A DNA stretch of 8,357 bases from JACCWM01 sp040393065 (GCA_040393065.1 JBEBUW010000160.1:1-8357); one strand, 5' to 3'; counted from the stretch's first letter, positions 1 through 6,791 are shown. The notes: generated by a model not told the origin, from the sequence alone. A program made the numbers and translations.

Positions 1-67
1 CAGAGGCCCAGGGTTAGCACAACGCCGACGCGCTCCGCAGGGGCCAGAGGCCCCGTTGCGCGGGTGG
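1..67 (-). repeat. Twin-hairpin repeat element, copy A (truncated by window edge)
   Basis: Read on the minus strand, this stretch lies 28 bases past the stop of the GT4 gene. It contains a perfect hairpin, GGGGCC-TCT-GGCCCC (plus 40-54), then GCGGAGCGC (plus 30-38), GTTGT (19-23), then TAACCCT and GGGCCTCTG, which is the left arm of a second hairpin cut by the window start. The same order of blocks occurs at 8077-8160 on the plus strand with different but self-complementary stems. The core GGGCCTCTG is present in both hairpins of this copy. No T-run follows the first hairpin on the minus strand, so it is not a classic intrinsic terminator, although it could still stabilise the 3' end of the operon mRNA. 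The repeat relationship is seen directly; any function is inference. Confidence 0.6.
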
Positions 68-95
68 TTGTTTGGGGTTTGGGTGGCGTGTGGGA

Positions 96-1298
96 TTAGT
101 GGTTGAAGAGGACGTCTTCCCATTGTTGGATGAGGGTGGGCCAGGCCAGGGGGGCGATTTTTTGGCGCGTTTCTTCGGAGAGGCGCTGGCGTTGTTTGGG
201 GGAGATTTTGGAGAGCTTTTTGATGGCGGCGGTCCAGTGCTCGGGTTCGTTGGAGGTGAGGCGTTGGAGATCGGGATCGGGGAGATAGGCTTCGATTCCG
301 GGGACGTGGCCGCACAGCGTGATGAGTCCGAGGGAGGAGGCTTCGAGGAAGCTGACGGGGAGGCCTTCGTGGCGGCCGTTGGAGAGCGCTCGCGAGGGCA
401 GGAGAAAGTATCCGCAGCGGTTGATGATGTTGTATTTGTGGTCGCCGGTGATGATGCCGTGGAATTGGATTTCGGGGCGGGCGCGGGCGCGTGCTTCCAG
501 GTAGTTGCGCTGGGGACCGTCGCCGGCGATGTGGAGGCTTGAGCCGTCGCGCAGGCGTGCGGCCAGGAATGCATCGATGGCCAGATCGAAGCCTTTGATG
601 GGGACGTGTCGGCCCATGCAGAGCCAGTCGAGGCGTTCGCTGCGGATGGTGGTGGTGGGATCGATTTCTTCGGTGATGTTGGGTGGATCGAAGCCCATGC
701 TGAGGATGCGGGCGTGGCGCGCGTCGGCGTACTGGCTGAGTTTGTCGCGCAGCTCGGCTGTGGGGACGGTGATGGGGCCGTCCACGATGATTTTGGCGAG
801 CTGCCGGGCGATGGGGCGGGGGAATTTGGCGAGCATGTGGATGCCGCCGGAATGTCCGATGACGACGGAGGGGATGCCGAGCATTTTGCCGCAGAGCCTG
901 GCCAGGATGCCGCCGGGCAGAACCCAGTGGCCGACGATGACGTCGTATTGGTGGCGTCGTGCGCGGATTTTTTTGACGAGCCGCGCGGCCATGGCGGCCA
1001 TGGCGGGGGGAATCATGATGGCTTTGAGAGGGGCAGTTTCGAGGTTTTCGGGTGCGCCGGCGCCGTAGAAAAGCGTGTCGAGGCCGTCGGGTGCGTAGCG
1101 GACGCGTTCGACGGTGTGGCTGATGGGCGCATACTCGGGATCGACGGCGGCATCGCTCCAGGTGAGGACGTTGACGACGTGTCCGCGTTCGGCGAGGTGG
1201 TTGCAGAAGTCGAGGACAAATCGGCCAGAGATATCGCTAGAGTAGCGAGGATAGCTGCTGGTTATGCACAGAACGCGCAGAGGTTGGGAGAGTGTCAT
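96..1298 (-). CDS. Glycosyltransferase family 4 (GT-B fold)
   Basis: A 400-residue cytoplasmic or membrane-peripheral sugar transferase, probably using a nucleotide-sugar donor to extend a surface polysaccharide or glycolipid; the sugar and acceptor cannot be read from sequence. The N-terminal half is an acceptor-side Rossmann domain that begins RVLCITSSYPRY (8-19) and includes VIVGHWVLPGG (120-130). The C-terminal donor-binding domain starts near residue 223 and has GRHVPIKGFDLAIDAF (229-244), AGDGPQR (258-264) and HEGLPVSFLEA (310-320), in which Glu311 and Glu319 form the E-x7-E motif of GT4 enzymes. Length is typical. The start is the first ATG and fits the family N-terminus, but no Shine-Dalgarno precedes it; instead CCTCC sits a few bases upstream. 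It lies 12 bases after the GT2 gene and is the last gene of the division operon, so it is probably translated by coupling. Confidence 0.9.
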   Translation of the reverse strand: MTLSQPLRVLCITSSYPRYSSDISGRFVLDFCNHLAERGHVVNVLTWSDAAVDPEYAPISHTVERVRYAPDGLDTLFYGAGAPENLETAPLKAIMIPPAMAAMAARLVKKIRARRHQYDVIVGHWVLPGGILARLCGKMLGIPSVVIGHSGGIHMLAKFPRPIARQLAKIIVDGPITVPTAELRDKLSQYADARHARILSMGFDPPNITEEIDPTTTIRSERLDWLCMGRHVPIKGFDLAIDAFLAARLRDGSSLHIAGDGPQRNYLEARARARPEIQFHGIITGDHKYNIINRCGYFLLPSRALSNGRHEGLPVSFLEASSLGLITLCGHVPGIEAYLPDPDLQRLTSNEPEHWTAAIKKLSKISPKQRQRLSEETRQKIAPLAWPTLIQQWEDVLFNH

Positions 1299-1310
1299 TG
1301 TTATCGGAGG

Positions 1311-2057
1311 TTAGTTGGTTTGAAGTTTTTTCTGGGACTGCAAATTTGCGGCGCGTCGAAGAGCGCCGCGGAAGAGGATTCCGGAGATGGGAACGATGAT
1401 TTTGGGAACGCTGAGGCCGCTGATTTCGTCGGCGTAGACGGGTCGGACGGTGGGTTGCGTGATGCGTGCGCCGTTTTCGGCGAGTCGCAAGAGCATGTCG
1501 TTCGGGTAGCCGTAGCGTGGGTAGATGTCGTGGAGCGGTAGTTTCTGGAGCATGGTGGAACTGATGGCTGTGTATCCGCACTGGGCATCGTCGAGGTCGG
1601 CGATGCCGGCGACGTAGCCGGTGAGTCTGGCGAGCAGGCGTGTGCCGGCGCGTCGGATGGGGGGCATGGCGCGTGCTTCGTGGTGTACGAGGCGGTTGCC
1701 TTTTGCGTAATCGGCGGTTCCCCGGGTGAGGGGTTGTAGAAGGCCGGGGAGGTCTTCGGGGTCCATCTGGTCGTCGGCGGCCATGACGGCGATGACATCA
1801 GCGCCGAGTTGCATGGCGCGTTGGTAGCCTTCGGTGATGGCGCGGCCGACGCCGTAGTTGAAGCCCAGGCGCACGACGTGAACGCGCGGATCTTTCTGGG
1901 CGAACGCATGCGCGACTTCAAAGGTCTGGTCGGGGGAGCCGTCATCGACGACGATGATCCAGTCGACGTAGCCGGGGATGCGGGCAAGTGTTCGGGGAAG
2001 GATTTTGGCTTCGCGGTAGGCGGGGACGACTACAGCGACGGAAGCGTTTTCGAACAT
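1311..2057 (-). CDS. Glycosyltransferase family 2, polyprenyl-phosphate sugar synthase-like
   Basis: A 248-residue GT-A fold enzyme resembling the dolichyl/undecaprenyl-phosphate mannose or glucose synthases, which move a sugar from a nucleotide donor to a lipid phosphate on the inner membrane. The nucleotide-binding strand and loop are VAVVVPAYRE (7-16) and WIIVVDDGSPDQ (33-44). The metal-binding region is VMAADDQMDPEDL (91-103), and DAQCGYTAIS (157-166) matches the acceptor-side motif of this family. There are no clear C-terminal membrane helices, only a short hydrophobic stretch near 218-231, so it is the catalytic-domain-only type. The frame stays open to 2309, but ATG at 2057 is chosen because family homology begins there, the upstream part overlaps the envC-like gene, and AAGGA lies 8 bases before it. 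It sits 58 bases after that gene with no terminator between, and 12 bases before the GT4 gene. Confidence 0.9.
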   Translation of the reverse strand: MFENASVAVVVPAYREAKILPRTLARIPGYVDWIIVVDDGSPDQTFEVAHAFAQKDPRVHVVRLGFNYGVGRAITEGYQRAMQLGADVIAVMAADDQMDPEDLPGLLQPLTRGTADYAKGNRLVHHEARAMPPIRRAGTRLLARLTGYVAGIADLDDAQCGYTAISSTMLQKLPLHDIYPRYGYPNDMLLRLAENGARITQPTVRPVYADEISGLSVPKIIVPISGILFRGALRRAANLQSQKKLQTN

Positions 2058-2065
2058 CAGGTGAT

Positions 2066-2070
2066 TCCTT
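2066..2070 (-). promoter_or_regulatory. Ribosome binding site of the GT2 gene
   Basis: AAGGA on the minus strand, 8 bases before the ATG at 2057. It selects this start over upstream in-frame ATGs that lie inside the preceding gene. Confidence 0.65.
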
Positions 2071-2115
2071 AGCTTTACTACGAGAAGGTGTTTCAGGAGA
2101 GGGTTGTGCTTTTTT

Positions 2116-3219
2116 CTAGTCGCGGCGCAGGAACCAGGCGGCGGGATCGATGGCGCGGCCCTGGTGTCGGAGTTCGAAGTAGAGTTTGGGGCCTTCGATG
2201 CTGCCGGTCTGGCCGGATTTTCCGAGGGTGTAGCCCCGGCTGACTTGTTTGCCGGGTTCGACGTCGATGGTGTCGAGGTGGGCGTAGATCGAGTGATAGC
2301 CGGAGCCATGGTCGAGGATGACGATTTTGCCGTAGCCCTGGAAGGTCTGGGCCATGGCGACGGTTCCGGGGGCGACGGCGCGCACGGGCGTGTTGGGTTC
2401 GATCAGGTAGGTGTAGCCGGTGTGGCGGATGAAGCTCATGGAATCGGCCTGTTTGCGGGGGCCGAAGGTGTAGTCGGGTGCGCTTGTGACCGGCGTGATG
2501 AGGGTGCCTTTGAGGCGGTGGAAGTCGTCGGTGGCGGGATTGGGTGTGGAAGCGGCGCGGGCGGTTTGCAGGGACTGGTCGAGTTGTTCGCGCGTGGTTT
2601 CGAGCTCGGCCCGGGCGCGGGCGCGCTGTTCGGGGGCGCGGGCCTGGGCGATGATTTTTGCGCGTTCGCGTTGTGTGGCTTCGGAGCGGGCGGTGTTCTG
2701 GGCGAATTCGACGCCGAGCCGGGTGACGTGCAAAAGCAGTGTATCGATGCGTTGTTCGTCTTGTTGGACGGCGTGCAGCAGGTTGATTTCGGCGGCGCGG
2801 GTTTGCAGCGCTTGCGGGCGCGCGTAATCGAGCAGGCGGTTGGTGTCGGCGCCGTGGCCGGTGGGCCAGTGGTGTTGTTCGCGTTCGGTGAGGCGGTCGG
2901 CGCGCTCCCAGGCAGCGAGTTGTGTGGCCAGTTCGCGCTGGAGGCGCATGGTGGCGCGGCGCGCGGTGTCGGCGTCCTGGGTCTGGTGTTCGAGGCGGCG
3001 GGCGACGTCGGCCATCGCCTGTTGGTTGGCGCGGCTCTGGGCCTGGAGGCTTGCGAGCCGTGCTTCGTTGTGGTCGAGGATGGCGAAAACGGAGGTGTTT
3101 TCGTGGGCAGGCTGGCTGTTTGCCAGGGGCGGTGCGGCCGTCGTGAAGGTTACGACTGCGGCCGTACACAATCCCATAGTGGTCATGAATCTACGCATCG
3201 TAATCTTCCAAACATTCAT
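2116..3219 (-). CDS. envC: EnvC-like murein hydrolase activator (degenerate LytM/M23 domain)
   Basis: A 367-residue exported protein. A basic start and hydrophobic segment (about 8-34, ending near PPLANSQPA) form a signal peptide. Residues about 45-225 are a charged, Gln/Arg/Glu-rich coiled coil, the part that in E. coli EnvC meets the FtsX periplasmic loop. Residues about 240-367 are a LytM/M23 domain with GYGKIVILDHGSG (295-307) and YAHL (312-315). Two zinc-ligand sites are lost: HxGxD reads HTGYT (Thr270 for Asp), and the usual HLHFE reads KLYFE (345-349), close to the PSLYFEIRRQG of E. coli EnvC. It should therefore activate amidases rather than cut peptidoglycan itself; no amidase gene is in the window. 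ATG at 3219 overlaps the ftsX stop as ATGA and has GAGG 6 bases upstream, so the longer open frame to 3459 is rejected. The symbol is by domain and context, not overall identity. Confidence 0.85.
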   Translation of the reverse strand: MNVWKITMRRFMTTMGLCTAAVVTFTTAAPPLANSQPAHENTSVFAILDHNEARLASLQAQSRANQQAMADVARRLEHQTQDADTARRATMRLQRELATQLAAWERADRLTEREQHHWPTGHGADTNRLLDYARPQALQTRAAEINLLHAVQQDEQRIDTLLLHVTRLGVEFAQNTARSEATQRERAKIIAQARAPEQRARARAELETTREQLDQSLQTARAASTPNPATDDFHRLKGTLITPVTSAPDYTFGPRKQADSMSFIRHTGYTYLIEPNTPVRAVAPGTVAMAQTFQGYGKIVILDHGSGYHSIYAHLDTIDVEPGKQVSRGYTLGKSGQTGSIEGPKLYFELRHQGRAIDPAAWFLRRD

Positions 3220-3229
3220 CGCGATCCTC
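3216..3229 (-). promoter_or_regulatory. Start region of the envC-like gene: GAGG plus ATGA overlap with ftsX
   Basis: GAGG (plus 3226-3229) lies 6 bases before the ATG at 3219-3217, and the ftsX TGA occupies 3218-3216. This arrangement fixes the envC-like start and suggests translational coupling that would keep FtsX and its partner in proportion. Confidence 0.6.
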
Positions 3230-4130
3230 GCCAGCGCAACAAGGGACGCAAGATGGCGTCGGGTCGGGATTGGATTTTGCGTCGTGTAACGATGATTCCA
3301 GCGAGCAGGCCGAGGACGGGGCCGAAGAACAGGGGGCTTGCGAGGATGAGGATGCTGGTGATGGAGAAGATTTTGACCTGTCCCAGCGCGAGCGCCAGAT
3401 CGGTTTGCCAGATGATGAGCGCGAGGCTGATGCATGTGGTCGCGGCGATGCCGCTCCACAGGCCGATGGCGAGTCCACGGATGAGGGTGGGGCGGCGCAG
3501 GACGGTGTCGTCGGCTCCGAAGGCTTCTAAAATGGCGAGTTCGTGGCGTTCGTGGTGCTCGATGGAGCGCAGGAAGTTGGTCAGTGCGGTGAGAGAACTG
3601 AGGGTGAGCATCAGCAGGAGGAAGCTGGTGATGGCGGTGGCAAAGCCGGTGAGGCGCAGGGTTTTGAGCGCGTTTGCAGAGGGAATGTCGACGGAATCGA
3701 CTTCCATGCGCGCTTCGAGTCCGGCGACACGGGCGATGAGCTGGATGTGTCCAGCGAGCGGGATTTTTGGTTCGAGAATGAGACTGTGGGGGAGCATAGC
3801 CGGGGTGAGTCCGAGGTCGCGGATGTGGTCAGAGCCAAGGCGTGTGCTGAGATGCTGGAATGCCTCGGCGGGTGTGCGCCGGGAGACGTTTGCGACGCCG
3901 GGCCACTGGCTGATTTCTTCTTGTAATTGTTGGACGGCGTCGTTGCTGACGTCGGTCGTAAGGTAAATGATGGGGCGATAGTTGTCGAGTTTTTGGCGCG
4001 CGATATCGAAGGTGCTGGTGGCGGTGAGCATGAGCACTGCCGGGATGATCAGGGCGACGGCCAGCATGAGGGAGGTGAGGATGGTGCGCGATTTGCGGTC
4101 GTACAAACGCTGAAGGGGAGGTCTTAGCAT
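3216..4130 (-). CDS. ftsX: Cell division protein FtsX
   Basis: A 304-residue inner-membrane protein, the permease-like partner of FtsE. It has the FtsX layout: a short cytoplasmic start, helix 1 about 17-37, a periplasmic domain about 38-158, helix 2 about 160-185, helix 3 about 217-241, helix 4 about 256-282 and a short basic tail. The stretch NFLRSIEHHERHELAILEAF followed by GADD...RRPTLIRG (185-219) between helices 2 and 3 is the characteristic FtsX cytoplasmic segment. FtsX carries no substrate; in Gram-negative bacteria it passes FtsE conformational changes to EnvC at the septum. It overlaps ftsE by 7 bases and the envC-like gene by 4, so the three are co-translated. GAGG lies about 8 bases before the ATG. 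Nothing in it looks damaged, in contrast to its FtsE partner. Confidence 0.93.
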   Translation of the reverse strand: MLRPPLQRLYDRKSRTILTSLMLAVALIIPAVLMLTATSTFDIARQKLDNYRPIIYLTTDVSNDAVQQLQEEISQWPGVANVSRRTPAEAFQHLSTRLGSDHIRDLGLTPAMLPHSLILEPKIPLAGHIQLIARVAGLEARMEVDSVDIPSANALKTLRLTGFATAITSFLLLMLTLSSLTALTNFLRSIEHHERHELAILEAFGADDTVLRRPTLIRGLAIGLWSGIAATTCISLALIIWQTDLALALGQVKIFSITSILILASPLFFGPVLGLLAGIIVTRRKIQSRPDAILRPLLRWRGSR

Positions 4131-4804
4131 GAGGGGACCTCGGTGGAAGCGGCAAGGGGCTGGAGCTGGTTTTCGTGGATGTAAAGTCGTTGGACGTGGG
4201 GTTCGGAGACGACGGGCTCGCGGGCAAAAAGGGTGACGGTGCTGCCGTTGGTCTGGGCGGCGCGCAGCAGGGTGAAGATGGGTTGCAGGTGGTTTTTATC
4301 GAGGATGCCAAAGCCGTCGTCGATCAGGATCAGGGGTGGGCGGCCGATGATGGCGCGGAGCACGGCGATGGCCTGGCGTTCGGAATTGGCGAGTGATTTT
4401 AGGGGGGCGTCGCGCAGGTGGATGAGGTTGAGTGCGTCGAGCAGGCGCTCGGCTTCGGTGGCGGCGTTGGCAGCCTGGCCGCGGACGATGAGGGGAATGA
4501 TGAGGTTTTCGATGGCGGTGCGGCGGTTGAGCAGGGTCGGGTTCTGGGCGCAGCTTCCGATGCGTCGGCGCAACTCGGCGTAGGCGGGTCCGCGCAGGCG
4601 TTCGACATTGCGGCCGGCGAGGAGGATTTTTCCTTTGCGGGGGCTGTGGCTTAAGCTCAGAAGCGAGAACAGCAGGCTTTTGCCGCTTGCTGGTGGTCCG
4701 ATGATTTCGGTCCAGGAAGCGGGTTCGACTTCAAAGCTGGTGTTGTCGAAGATGGGTTGCCCGGCGCGCGGGTGAACGATGGAAAGCTGAAAGCAGGAGA
4801 TCAT
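4124..4804 (-). CDS. ftsE: FtsE-like ABC ATPase with degenerate catalytic motifs
   Basis: A 226-residue cytoplasmic nucleotide-binding subunit, the usual length for FtsE, directly before ftsX. The Walker A loop GPPASGKS (36-43) is intact and Gln87 fills the Q-loop. Other motifs are off consensus: the ABC signature, normally LSGGE/Q, reads LANSE (138-142); Walker B reads LILIDDGFG (158-166), with Asp163 where the catalytic Glu is expected and Gly-Phe for Pro-Thr; the D-loop ILD is kept; and the switch His (usually A-T-H-D) is Arg195 in FAREP. It probably still binds ATP, but hydrolysis may be slow or absent. The start fits the family N-terminus, although no Shine-Dalgarno is seen; CCTCC directly precedes the ATG, 21 bases after the previous gene. 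Identity as FtsE rests on position and fold; another small ABC ATPase is unlikely. Confidence 0.85.
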   Translation of the reverse strand: MISCFQLSIVHPRAGQPIFDNTSFEVEPASWTEIIGPPASGKSLLFSLLSLSHSPRKGKILLAGRNVERLRGPAYAELRRRIGSCAQNPTLLNRRTAIENLIIPLIVRGQAANAATEAERLLDALNLIHLRDAPLKSLANSERQAIAVLRAIIGRPPLILIDDGFGILDKNHLQPIFTLLRAAQTNGSTVTLFAREPVVSEPHVQRLYIHENQLQPLAASTEVPSC

Positions 4805-4825
4805 GGAGGTCGTCAGGACACGGTT

Positions 4826-5749
4826 TTAGCCGTGCAGGTATGCTTCTACGAGCGTGAGCAGTGAGAGGTCTTCGGCAGGAGGGACGCAGCCGGTCCAGGC
4901 GCGCTGGCCGGTGGGTTCAAAGTCGATGAGCGGTGCATCGGCGGCGGGACGATTGGGGTTTAAGCGTGCGGCGGCGGCTCGCGCGGCCTGGATGGCGGGC
5001 GAAATCGGGGCTGCTTTGTGGGATTCCAGGGTTGTGGTTGCTGCCCGGGAGGCGGATTTTGCGCCGGGCGCGGGTACGGCTTTGTTGGTGGCCGATGCGC
5101 TGAGGGTCTGGGTGTCGAGGACGAGTGTGAGGGGTTCGTCGTTTTCGGAGGATTTGGTGGCGGCAGCTCGCGCGGGTTTTTTCAGACCGGGTTTGCTGGC
5201 GCCGGGTTTGGAGCCCATGAAATCGTCGAAGAGATTATCGACGGCTTCTTCGTCGGCTGCAGAGGCGTCGCTGACGGCGCTGAGTTCGGAGGTGCTGGTG
5301 AGTCCGGCGAGTTTGGATTTTAAGGCCGCGAGGTCAACGTGATCGCCGACGTTCGGGCTGTGGAAGGCGGCTTCGCCTTCTTGTTCGACGAGTCGGGCGG
5401 CGTCGGGGACGCGTTCCTGGCTGGGGGTGAAATCGGCTTCGTCGACTTCTTCCACGGCGGCACTTTCGACCGGATCGAGGCCTACCAGGTGGTTGTATTC
5501 GCCGGCTTTGAGCTTTTTGAACAAGCCTTTGTGGCTTGCCTGCATGATGGAGCGAATTTTTTTGTCGCGTTCGTCGTCGCTGAGATTTTGGACGAGCTCG
5601 GCGTAGGGCGTAATTCTGGTGTCGAGAATCTGCCCGCCCTGGAAGAGTTGTGATTCGACGCTCTGATCGTTGCCACTGCCACGATCTTCGGTCTGGATGT
5701 GGAAGGTCAAACCACGATATTGAACATCATTATTATAGCCTATCAGCAT
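4826..5749 (-). CDS. Conserved hypothetical protein, first gene of the ftsEX operon
   Basis: A 307-residue protein of unknown function. The N-terminal ~90 residues form a compact domain with VQYRGLTFHIQTEDRGSG (9-26), ESQLFQGGQILDTRITPYAE (32-51) and a helical segment with IMQASHKGLFKKLKAG (68-83). I recall this pattern, as R-G-x-x-F-H-x-Q-T-E-D then L-F-x-G-G and Q-x-x-H-K, from uncharacterised deltaproteobacterial proteins, sometimes joined to other domains. Residues about 95-180 are acidic and about 180-270 are Ala/Ser/Pro/Lys-rich, probably disordered. A short conserved-looking end (about 271-307) has DAPLIDFEPTGQRAW and a terminal LLTLVEAYLHG helix. There is no signal peptide or membrane span, so it is cytoplasmic. 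GGAG lies 5 bases before the ATG. Its place ahead of ftsE suggests a link with FtsEX or septation, which is inference only. Confidence 0.8.
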   Translation of the reverse strand: MLIGYNNDVQYRGLTFHIQTEDRGSGNDQSVESQLFQGGQILDTRITPYAELVQNLSDDERDKKIRSIMQASHKGLFKKLKAGEYNHLVGLDPVESAAVEEVDEADFTPSQERVPDAARLVEQEGEAAFHSPNVGDHVDLAALKSKLAGLTSTSELSAVSDASAADEEAVDNLFDDFMGSKPGASKPGLKKPARAAATKSSENDEPLTLVLDTQTLSASATNKAVPAPGAKSASRAATTTLESHKAAPISPAIQAARAAAARLNPNRPAADAPLIDFEPTGQRAWTGCVPPAEDLSLLTLVEAYLHG

Positions 5750-5798
5750 ACCAACTCCAGATGGGCGCGGAACACGAAAAAGGAGTACGCGGCGTGCA

Positions 5799-5827
5799 AT
5801 TTAGCATAAGGGAAGGCGAAGCAACAA
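5799..5827 (-). promoter_or_regulatory. Possible sigma-70-like promoter of the minus-strand operon
   Basis: Read on the minus strand, TTGTTG (plus 5827-5822) and CTAAAT (5804-5799) are separated by 17 bases, which would place transcription start near 5791 and give a leader of about 40 bases. Both hexamers are poor matches, so this is a weak call supported mainly by its place in the divergent gap. Confidence 0.25.
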
Positions 5828-5883
5828 CGTGGATCTTTTGCGTGAATGCGGAGTAGAGTGTGGGCGTGAAGCGAAGCCGGGAT

Positions 5884-5911
5884 TTTGGGCTCTGCGTAGT
5901 TCGTCTATTTA
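5884..5911 (+). promoter_or_regulatory. Possible promoter of murI
   Basis: TTTGGG (5884-5889) and TATTTA (5906-5911) are 16 bases apart. Transcription would begin close to 5918, only about 10 bases before the ATG chosen for murI, which makes this doubtful. No better hexamer pair was seen in the gap on this strand. Confidence 0.2.
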
Positions 5912-5927
5912 AGAAGTGGTTGTGAGC

Positions 5928-6791
5928 ATGAGTCAGAAGGATCGGCCGATCGGGGTGTTTGATAGTGGTGTGGGTGGATTGACGGTGATGCGCGCGGTGG
6001 TGGAGGCGTTGCCGGGTGAAGATATCATTTATCTGGGGGATACAGCGCGTGTTCCGTACGGGAATCGGGGTGCGGAGACGGTGCGGCGGTATGTGCTGAA
6101 CGCGGCGGAGACGTTGCTTGCCTATGATATCAAGGCGCTGGTCGTGGCGTGTAATACAGCGACGGCGTACGGGTTGGATGCGTTGCGGGCGCAGTATCCA
6201 GAGCTGCCGGTGGTGGGGGTTGTGGAGCCGGTAGCGCGGCGTGCGGCGCAGGTGACGCGCAGCGGCAAGATCGGGGTGCTGGGGACGCGGGGTACGGTGT
6301 TGAGCGGGAGTTATCCGCAGACGTTGCGTGCGTTTCATCCAGGGGCGGAGGTGCATCAGGTGGCGTGTCCGCTTTTGGTGCCGCTTGCGGAGGAGGGCTG
6401 GTCGAGCGGTGCTGTGACGGAGACGGTTGTCGAGAGTTATGTGCGTCAGCTTGCGGCGTGTGCCGTGGACACGTTGATTCTGGGGTGTACGCACTATCCG
6501 TTGTTGGAGGCGTCGATTCGTGTGGTGGTGGATCGCGTGCTGGGGGAAGAAGTGCGTCTTCTTGACTCAGGCGCTGCTACAGCGGAGGCTTTGCGCGAGC
6601 TGCTGGTCACTCGCCGGTTGTTGCGTGTTGATTCGGAGGCGCAGGCCGGTGGCAAGCAGCGGTTTTTGTTGACGGATATTCCGGATGGCTTTGTAGAAAC
6701 TGCGATGCGCTTTTTTGGTAGTGATATTTTGTCGTGCGAGCATGTCGATATTGTCGACGGCGGCGCGATGACCAGGAAAATGGTCTTGTGA
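5928..6791 (+). CDS. murI: Glutamate racemase
   Basis: A 287-residue cytoplasmic enzyme that interconverts L- and D-glutamate without a cofactor, supplying D-Glu for the peptidoglycan stem peptide. The family hallmarks are complete: PIGVFDSGVGGLTV (7-20) with Asp12; LGDTARVPYGNR (36-47); VVACNTATA (72-80) with catalytic Cys75; ILGCTHYPLLE (184-194) with catalytic Cys187 and His189; and a C-terminal FLLTDIPDGFV (246-256) plus FFGSDI typical of bacterial MurI. Length is slightly above the usual ~265-280. GTG codons at 5916 and 5922 could also start the frame; ATG at 5928 is preferred because MSQKDRPIGVFDSG is the normal N-terminus, while AAGAAG at 5911-5916 is the only Shine-Dalgarno-like string and would suit GTG 5922 equally well. 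Its stop overlaps the next ATG (TGATG). Confidence 0.95.
   Translation: MSQKDRPIGVFDSGVGGLTVMRAVVEALPGEDIIYLGDTARVPYGNRGAETVRRYVLNAAETLLAYDIKALVVACNTATAYGLDALRAQYPELPVVGVVEPVARRAAQVTRSGKIGVLGTRGTVLSGSYPQTLRAFHPGAEVHQVACPLLVPLAEEGWSSGAVTETVVESYVRQLAACAVDTLILGCTHYPLLEASIRVVVDRVLGEEVRLLDSGAATAEALRELLVTRRLLRVDSEAQAGGKQRFLLTDIPDGFVETAMRFFGSDILSCEHVDIVDGGAMTRKMVL

Noticed and set aside
40..54. Intrinsic terminator for the minus-strand operon
   Set aside because: The GGGGCC-TCT-GGCCCC hairpin is perfect, but on the minus strand it is followed by CTGCGGAGCG with no T-run, so it is described as part of the repeat element instead.
606..1541. A 311-codon open frame on the plus strand opposite the GT4 and GT2 genes
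   Set aside because: Its translation is rich in Gly, Asp, Val and Ala with no motif, and the minus strand holds complete glycosyltransferase signatures.
2058..2309. Longer N-terminus for the GT2 gene (start at 2309)
   Set aside because: The extra 84 residues lie inside the envC-like gene, look like out-of-frame sequence, and the ATG at 2057 has AAGGA at proper spacing.
3220..3459. Longer N-terminus for the envC-like gene (start at 3459)
   Set aside because: The extra part overlaps ftsX and is Arg/His/Pro-rich; the ATGA overlap, GAGG and the signal peptide all support 3219.
2104..3966. A 620-codon open frame on the plus strand across the envC-like and ftsX genes
   Set aside because: It is the antisense of three well-recognised genes; its translation is a Gly/Val/Arg-rich string without domain motifs, as expected where GC-rich codons on one strand leave the other open.
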